DNA of 64,000 nt, taken from NCBI RefSeq assembly GCF_014651015.1, contig NZ_BMWB01000005.1, positions 248,001 to 312,000 on the forward strand, given 5' to 3'. The stretch's first letter is position 1, and each line of letters opens with the position of its first letter. The notes under the pieces are model-generated. The model saw only the letters and a list, made by a program, of their open reading frames with translations, did no database searches and was not told where the DNA came from. This document shows positions 59,323 to 64,000 of this stretch, in pieces. The translations under genes and the position numbers were made by a program. This stretch comes from Streptomyces xantholiticus. GTDB taxonomy: Bacteria; Actinomycetota; Actinomycetes; Streptomycetales; Streptomycetaceae.

Positions 59323-60144
59323 ATGCGGATCCGAATCGTCGACGCCTTCACCGACCGGCCCTTCGCCGGCAATCCCGCCGCGGTCCTCCTGCTGGACTCC
59401 GGCGGCTTTCCCGCCGACTCCTGGCTCCAGCAGGTGGCCACGGAGCTGAATCTCTCCGAGACCGCCTTCGCCCACCCGCTGCCCGCCGGTGGTGACGCGG
59501 ACTGGGCGCTGCGCTGGTTCACCCCGGCCACCGAGGTCGACATGTGCGGGCACGCCACGCTGGCCACCGCCCACGTCCTGCACACCACGGGGACGGCCAC
59601 GGGCACCGTTCGCTTCGCCGCGCGCTGCGGGACGCTCACCGCCACCGCGCACGAGGACGGCACGATCACCCTGGACTTCCCGACCGCTCCGCTGACGCAG
59701 GCCGAGATCCCGCACGGCATCGCGGAGGCGCTCGGTGCGAAGGTGCTGTCAGCCCACGACACCGGCCCCCACATCGGCGACCTCTTGGTGGAGCTGGCCG
59801 ACGAAGAGTCCGTGCGCGGCCTGACCCCCGACTTCGCCGCTCTGGTGGAGCACTCCGAGCACGGCCTCATCGCGACCGCCGCCTCGGCGGACCCGCAGGC
59901 CGGCTACGACTTCGTCTCCCGCGGCTTCTTCCCCCGGGTCGGCATCGACGAGGACCCGGTCACCGGCAGCGCCCACACTGCGCTCGCCCCCTTCTGGACG
60001 GCCCGGCTCGGCCGCGACGAGCTGACCGGACTGCAGGCCTCGGCGCGCTCCGGCCTGGTCCGCACCGTGCTGCGCGGCGACCGGACTCTGCTGACCGGGT
60101 GCGCGGTGACGGTGATCGACGGCGAACTGCTCAGCGCCCCCTGA
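59323..60144 (+). CDS. PhzF-family protein
   Basis: A 273-residue PhzF/DAP-epimerase-like isomerase fold: VDAFTDRPFAGNPAAV, the catalytic Glu in LNLSETAF, DMCGHATLATAHVL and GIDEDPVTGSAHTAL are all present. PhzF of phenazine synthesis isomerises DHHA, but most homologues, like this lone gene, have unknown substrates. TACGGT lies 6 nt before the ATG at 59323, which suggests a leaderless mRNA. A long hairpin follows the stop. Confidence 0.88.
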   Translation: MRIRIVDAFTDRPFAGNPAAVLLLDSGGFPADSWLQQVATELNLSETAFAHPLPAGGDADWALRWFTPATEVDMCGHATLATAHVLHTTGTATGTVRFAARCGTLTATAHEDGTITLDFPTAPLTQAEIPHGIAEALGAKVLSAHDTGPHIGDLLVELADEESVRGLTPDFAALVEHSEHGLIATAASADPQAGYDFVSRGFFPRVGIDEDPVTGSAHTALAPFWTARLGRDELTGLQASARSGLVRTVLRGDRTLLTGCAVTVIDGELLSAP

Positions 60145-60151
60145 CGCCGGC

Positions 60152-60195
60152 ACGTTCGAGGGGGTGCACGGCGTCCGCCGTGCACCCTCGAACGT
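60152..60195. terminator. Long perfect hairpin between phzF-like and CPBP genes
   Basis: ACGTTCGAGGG...GTGCACGGC and its complement form about 20 paired bases with a single bulged G and a short loop. It separates two convergent genes and can terminate both. Confidence 0.8.
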
Positions 60196-60219
60196 CGGGC
60201 CCCGCTGGGCCGGTGGCGC

Positions 60220-61041
60220 TCAGGCCGTGGGCAGCCAGCCCACCTTCCCGGCCAGCAGCCCGTAACCCACGAAAGCGACGATGTCGAGCAGTGCGTGCGC
60301 CGCCACCAGCGGTCCCACCCGGCCCCATCGCCGGTACAGCAGTACGAAGACCACACCCATCACCATGTTGCCGATGAACCCGCCGATGCCCTGGTAGAGG
60401 TGGTACCAGCCGCGCAGCACCGAGCTCGCGACCAGCGCCGCCGTCGGGGACCAGCCCAGCTGGTCGAGCCTGCGCAGCAGATATCCGACGACGATCACCT
60501 CCTCCACCACCGAGTTCTGAACGGCGGAGAGAACGAGCACCGGATACTTCCACCACACGTCGGGCAGCGACTCCGGCACCACGGTGAGGTTGAAGCCCGA
60601 GGCACGCGCCAGGAGGTAGAACGCCAGTCCCGCACTGCCGATACCGGCAGCGACCAGCGCACCCCTGCCGAGGTCCGGCCAGGGCCCGCTGCGGTCGAAA
60701 CCGATGGCTGAGAGACCGGCCCGCTCACGGATCAGCAGATGCGCGACGAGCGCCACCGGCACCAGCGCCGTCGCGATCCCGAAGAGCTGCCAGGCGAGAT
60801 CGAGCCACGGCCGCCCAGGCGCGAAGGACCCGTTGAGCGTCGCGGCCTGGTCCTTGAGCCCACCGGGCTTCGTCAGCGAGCCGATGAAGCTGATCAGCGC
60901 GGAGAAAGCGCTGGCTCCGAGCGACAGCGCCAGCACCAGCACCGTCTCCGAGCGCAGGATCCTGCGCGGCATCGCCTCCCCCGGGACGGGTCCGGCCATG
61001 TCTCCCCGCTCAGCCTGCACACCAGCCTCCAGTTGCTCCAC
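60220..61041 (-). CDS. CPBP-family intramembrane metalloprotease
   Basis: A 273-residue protein with about eight hydrophobic segments. The ABI/CAAX-protease motif 1 is SVVEEVIVVGYLLRRL (EE and the Arg), the second WYHLYQGIGGFIGNMVMG (His), and a third AAHALLDI (His-Asp). It would cleave within the membrane; the target is unknown. Upstream in-frame starts differ by a few residues; ATG at 61041 is used. Confidence 0.83.
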   Translation of the reverse strand: MEQLEAGVQAERGDMAGPVPGEAMPRRILRSETVLVLALSLGASAFSALISFIGSLTKPGGLKDQAATLNGSFAPGRPWLDLAWQLFGIATALVPVALVAHLLIRERAGLSAIGFDRSGPWPDLGRGALVAAGIGSAGLAFYLLARASGFNLTVVPESLPDVWWKYPVLVLSAVQNSVVEEVIVVGYLLRRLDQLGWSPTAALVASSVLRGWYHLYQGIGGFIGNMVMGVVFVLLYRRWGRVGPLVAAHALLDIVAFVGYGLLAGKVGWLPTA

Positions 61042-61096
61042 CGCATGGACGTCACAGCTTGCCCGACGAACCTACGGCGAAGGCAGCCAGGTCCCG

Positions 61097-62605
61097 TCAG
61101 GACCCGGCCCCCGGGAAGCCGACCGGCCAGGCGTGCACGGGACGGCCCTCGCGCATCAGCTCGCAGTAACGGCGGGCCATGGCCGCCAGCGCCGCCTCCC
61201 GCCCGAGCCCCGCGTCAAGAGCACGGTGGTACGTGTCAGCCTGCCAGGAAGCGCCGTTCATCCGGCGGCGGCAGCGCCCCTCGATCACTCCCAGATACAG
61301 GTCGCGGTCGGCGGGCGCCACGTTCCACGCGTCGAGGCCCGCCGCGGCCAGTGGGAGCAACTCGTCACGGACGAGCTTGACGACGGGTACCTGCGTGACG
61401 CCGCCGCGCCCGGGGCGCGGCCACTGGAGTTCGGCGTCGATGCCGTGACGGCACGCGGTGCCGAAGTTCTCGCCCGCGGCGGCGAAGGACAGCCGCTTCC
61501 ACACCGGACGGGCGTCCTCGGCGAGCGCCCGCACCAGGCCGTAGTAGAACGCCGCGTTGGCGATCACATCGGTCACCGTCGGCCCCGCGGGCAGCACGCG
61601 GTTCTCCACGCGCAGATGCGGGACGCCGTCGACGACGTCGTACACCGGGCGGTTCCAGCGGTAGATGGTGCCGTTGTGCAGGACCAGCTCCTTGAGCCGC
61701 GGCACTCCGCCGTCCTCGAGCACCCGCAGCGGGTCCTCGTCGTCGACGAAGGGCAGCAGCGGGGGGAAGTAGCGGATGTTCTCCTCGAACAGCTCGTACG
61801 CGGAGTCGACCCATCGCTCGCCGAACCAGGTCCGCGGCCGCACTCCCTGCGCCTGCAGCTCCGGCGGGCGAGTGTCGGTGGCCTGCTGGAAGAGCGGGGG
61901 GCGCGACTCGCGCCACAGCTCCTTGCCGAAGAGGAACGGGGAGTTGGCGCCGAGGGCTACCTGCACCGCGGCGACCGTCTGTGCGGCGTTCCACACGTCG
62001 GCGAACCGGCCGGGGGTGACCTGGAGGTGCAACTGCACCGAGGTGCAGGCCGCTTCCGGCGTGATCGACGCCGATGTGCACGTCAGCCGCTCCACTCCCT
62101 CGATGTCGAGGGTGAAGTCCTCGCCCCGCGCCGCCACGATCTGGTCGTTGAGCAGCATGTAGCGGTCGACCTCGGAGATGTTGGCGGAGACCAGGTCCTT
62201 CTGGGCGAGCGTCGGCAGAATTCCGATCATCACGATCCCCGCGCCGACCTCCTGCGCCTTTCTGTCGGCATATCCGAGGCCGGTGTGCAGCTCCTCCGCC
62301 AGTTGATCGAGCACCCGGCCGCCCAAACGGTGCGGAACGATGTTCACTTCGAGATTGAACATTCCGAGCTCGGTCTGGAAATCGGGGCTCGCGATGCGGG
62401 AGAGAACTTCGGCATTCATCATCCGCGGCATGCCGTCCTGGCCGGCCAGATTCAGCTCTATCTCGAGCCCCATCAGATTCTTGGGCCGGTCGAACCTCTT
62501 CTCGTCCAGCAGCCGCCCCAGGCCCGCCAGGCACTGCTGCAGCTTCCGTCGGTACCGTTGCCGATCGGACAGGTCGAACCCGCCTGCCTCGACCTTCTCC
62601 CCCAT
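61097..62605 (-). CDS. Glutamate-cysteine ligase family protein (GCS2-like)
   Basis: A 502-residue carboxylate-amine ligase: LMGLEIELNLAG and FNLEVNIVPHRLGG hold the Glu residues of the metal/ATP site, with TSASITPEAACTSVQLHLQV and FGKELWRESRPPLF further on. Actinobacterial members include EgtA (gamma-glutamylcysteine for ergothioneine) and other ligases; the neighbourhood lacks egtBCD, so the exact product is unknown. ATG at 62605 follows a GGAGG-like GAGGAGGGACC. Confidence 0.83.
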   Translation of the reverse strand: MGEKVEAGGFDLSDRQRYRRKLQQCLAGLGRLLDEKRFDRPKNLMGLEIELNLAGQDGMPRMMNAEVLSRIASPDFQTELGMFNLEVNIVPHRLGGRVLDQLAEELHTGLGYADRKAQEVGAGIVMIGILPTLAQKDLVSANISEVDRYMLLNDQIVAARGEDFTLDIEGVERLTCTSASITPEAACTSVQLHLQVTPGRFADVWNAAQTVAAVQVALGANSPFLFGKELWRESRPPLFQQATDTRPPELQAQGVRPRTWFGERWVDSAYELFEENIRYFPPLLPFVDDEDPLRVLEDGGVPRLKELVLHNGTIYRWNRPVYDVVDGVPHLRVENRVLPAGPTVTDVIANAAFYYGLVRALAEDARPVWKRLSFAAAGENFGTACRHGIDAELQWPRPGRGGVTQVPVVKLVRDELLPLAAAGLDAWNVAPADRDLYLGVIEGRCRRRMNGASWQADTYHRALDAGLGREAALAAMARRYCELMREGRPVHAWPVGFPGAGS

Positions 62606-63079
62606 CGAAGGGTCCCTCCTCGAGTGGGCACCACGCAGCGGGAACCGCTCACGTCACGGACGATAATGCCCAGCCTCATTGATCCATAACGTCTGCGCGC
62701 GCGGTCTGCGCCCGGTAGGCTGGAGACAGCACCCTCCAGGCACATTCCGCAGGCATGACGCCGCAGGCATTTTCCGCTTCAGAGAGCCACGAAAAACACC
62801 GCCCCGATTCGGCCTACCGCACCGGATAAGAAACCGCAGGCCGCAGCCCCGGAGGTATCGGAAAGCCGCTGAAGAACCGCACAGAACGGGCCGATTTCCG
62901 CCTTGCCTGAAATACCCGCGACGGGTAGCGGAAACATTACGTGAACACGTGTCGTATAAACTCCGCGAGGGCAGAGAGATGGCATCCGGTGTCTTCCGGC
63001 CGCTCGCCGCCCCACACGCAGACAGTGCCGTCCGCACCTTCACGCTTCACCGTGTCTCCTGAGTGAGAGGCGACCCATC
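62606..63079. other. Long divergent promoter region
   Basis: About 470 bp, less GC-rich than usual in its middle. No gene seen. It contains ACGTGAACACGT (62939-62950), a 5-bp-arm palindrome, followed after 4 bp by TATAAA (62955-62960), a strong -10 for the plus-strand gene at 63080, giving a leader of over 100 nt. Confidence 0.55.
62939..62960 (+). promoter_or_regulatory. Operator-like palindrome next to a TATAAA box
   Basis: ACGTGAACACGT sits where a -35/-10 spacer would be for TATAAA at 62955-62960. A dimeric repressor bound here would block the promoter of the downstream gene. No good -35 hexamer is seen. Confidence 0.4.
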
Positions 63080-63670
63080 ATGCCGCTGCATGTCCTCCCT
63101 GCCCCCGCGCCTGCCTTGCGCAGCGTTCTCGCAGCACTCGGCTCCCCCACGGCCGTGGCCGAGTCGCGTACCCCTGCTCTGCGGTCCGTCCAGGGACCGC
63201 TGAGCGCCGAACTGCCGCTGCCGGTCCATGTGCTGGACCAGATCGTGCCGAACGGCACAGCTCCGCTCACCCGGCTCACCGGCTGGCGCTTCCTGATCCG
63301 CAACGGCGACCGCGCCGTGGCCGCCGCGGACACGATGCTCACGCCGGACGGCTGGGCCTTCTCCCATTTCTTCGAAGGCCCCTACCTGGACTCGACCCAA
63401 CGCGCCCTGCGCCAGGCGGAGTCGTTGGGAACGTCCTTCCAGCCACGTCTGCTGTCCGTGCCCGAGCTCTACATGCTCACCCTCTGGCTGCACGGGGATC
63501 CCGACGCCGACGCCGCCGCCGGCACGCTCCAGCCGACCGACGTCCTGGTGCCGCTGGCTCCCGCACCGCCGGGTATCGCGGCCCATCTGCCGCACCGGGT
63601 CGCCGAGCTGCTGCCCGTCATGACCCTGCGGCTGGCACCGGCTCCGCTGCTCGACTCGCCGGCCGCCTGA
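63080..63670 (+). CDS. Hypothetical protein (196 aa)
   Basis: A soluble protein with two halves: an N-terminal Leu/Pro/Ala-rich stretch (about 1-45) and a compact region LTGWRFLIRNGDRAVAAADTMLTPDGWAFSHFFEGPYLDSTQRAL that alternates strands, then LSVPELYMLTLWLHG and a Pro-rich end. It seems conserved in style with Streptomyces proteins but no domain was recognised. RBS GAGAGGCGACCC precedes the ATG at 63080. A strong terminator follows. Confidence 0.7.
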   Translation: MPLHVLPAPAPALRSVLAALGSPTAVAESRTPALRSVQGPLSAELPLPVHVLDQIVPNGTAPLTRLTGWRFLIRNGDRAVAAADTMLTPDGWAFSHFFEGPYLDSTQRALRQAESLGTSFQPRLLSVPELYMLTLWLHGDPDADAAAGTLQPTDVLVPLAPAPPGIAAHLPHRVAELLPVMTLRLAPAPLLDSPAA

Positions 63671-63698
63671 CGGCCACCGCCCACAGGAGAACACCCCT

Positions 63699-63728
63699 AC
63701 GCCCCGCGACCCGTCGGTCGCGGGGCGT
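63699..63728 (+). terminator. Hairpin terminator after the 196-aa gene
   Basis: ACGCCCCGCGACC, loop CGTC and GGTCGCGGGGCGT form a perfect 13-bp stem, 29 bp past the stop. Confidence 0.8.
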
Positions 63729-63761
63729 ACTGGTGAGCCGTTGATGACCCGTTGTGACTAG

Positions 63762-63825
63762 CCCGCCCGGGCCACTTCGAACCACCCGAAAGGACAGCCC
63801 TGTTGGGCTGAACCGTCCGGGCGGG
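63762..63825 (+). other. Candidate structured RNA element (three-stem junction)
   Basis: CCCGCCCGG (63762-63770) pairs with CCGGGCGGG (63817-63825). Inside are two more stems: TTCG/CGAA (63776-63779 with 63787-63790) and CAGCCC-TGTT-GGGCTG (63795-63110 region, arms 63795-63800 and 63805-63810). The result is a closed multi-branch shape with few unpaired bases. It lies after a terminator and before the last gene, so it could be a 5' leader element or a small RNA. No known riboswitch class was recognised. Confidence 0.4.
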
Positions 63826-63984
63826 TGATACGTCATCAATCAGTAGGAAGAGCTGCCGTGAAATCCCTGCGGAGCGACGCCCGTAGGGGAACACTGGGGA
63901 ACCGGACTACAGATACGGGGGGCGGCCATGAACACCTCATCGAGCCGCACGACACTCACCACATCGCAGCGAAAGAACCCATCC

Positions 63985-64000
63985 ATGTGCCAGCACCAGC
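63985..64000 (+). CDS. Start of a DUF5999-like small protein (partial)
   Basis: The last 16 bases begin ATGTGCCAGCACCAG (MCQHQ), the distinctive N-terminus of small Streptomyces DUF5999 proteins. An in-frame ATG at 63928 would add 19 residues. A different open frame from the GTG at 63858 with AGGAAGAG upstream also runs to the edge, so the assignment is uncertain. Function of the family is unknown. Confidence 0.5.

Noticed and set aside
59323..60144. Phenazine biosynthesis because of a PhzF homologue
   Set aside because: No other phz genes are nearby, and PhzF-like proteins are widespread with unrelated roles.
61097..62605. Ergothioneine cluster (EgtA)
   Set aside because: No egtB, egtC, egtD or egtE genes are adjacent, so the ligase is left at family level.
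63858..64000. Open frame from the GTG at 63858 running off the edge
   Set aside because: Not called as a feature because the MCQHQ start in another frame is more recognisable; it remains an alternative given its AGGAAGAG upstream.

Overview
The window is chromosomal DNA from a high-GC actinomycete, almost certainly a Streptomyces. The signs are strong third-position G/C bias, many GTG starts, Tat and lipoprotein signals of actinobacterial style, a second divergent EF-Tu (EF-Tu3 type), an ECF41-type sigma factor, and the first codons of a DUF5999-like protein (MCQHQ) at the right edge. No rRNA, tRNA, CRISPR array, prophage or biosynthetic gene cluster was seen.

Layout. 0-11.7 kb: ROK and GntR regulators, an ECF41 sigma factor, an alpha/beta hydrolase, a PhoD phosphatase, a membrane ACT-GNAT protein, a Cys/Met-metabolism PLP enzyme with a divergent Lrp regulator, and a DUF885 hydrolase. 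11.7-16.4 kb: a PucR regulator and an acyl-CoA ligase, bracketed by a roughly 229-bp direct repeat that carries the 3' end of a rhodanese gene; the intact rhodanese gene and its Lrp regulator follow. 16.4-27 kb: sbcC-sbcD-IMPACT, a CoA-binding protein, a broken YbaK-type gene, an XRE-cupin regulator opposite an EamA exporter, two left-handed beta-helix proteins, DedA and a thioesterase. 27-30.2 kb: a Pro/Gln-rich membrane protein, a decayed MFS gene, then a short lower-GC accessory patch ending in a GC-rich inverted repeat. 30.2-40.4 kb: a spermidine-synthase-like protein, tuf3, an AlkD-like protein, a VTT protein, uppP, an RlmG-like methyltransferase, a broken DUF475 gene, an Lnt-type acyltransferase and a Gfo/Idh oxidoreductase. 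40.4-50 kb: an FAD monooxygenase with a TetR regulator, DinB, ung, an orphan solute-binding lipoprotein, a two-gene SDR/FabG operon, a HipA-like kinase with DUF3037, a Rieske lipoprotein and an isochorismatase-like protein. 50-64 kb: two FMN split-barrel proteins, LysR and MocR regulators, three EamA transporters, SRPBCC, PadR, PhzF, a CPBP protease, a GCS2 ligase and edge genes.

How it works together. Most of the window is housekeeping or accessory metabolism arranged as regulator-target divergent pairs (Lrp/PLP enzyme, Lrp/rhodanese, XRE/EamA, TetR/monooxygenase, LysR/EamA, MocR/FMN barrel). Several intergenic regions hold clear inverted repeats that look like operators. A number of these regulators have a -10-like hexamer 6-7 nt before the start codon, so they are probably read from leaderless mRNAs.

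There is no obvious new multi-gene system. The most notable items are the direct repeat flanking the PucR-ligase pair, the membrane-ACT-GNAT architecture, the run of decayed genes (YbaK, MFS, DUF475), the HipA-like/DUF3037 pair, the isochorismatase homologue without its cysteine, and a compact three-stem RNA-like element near the right edge. Functions were assigned by reading motifs; no database search was run.
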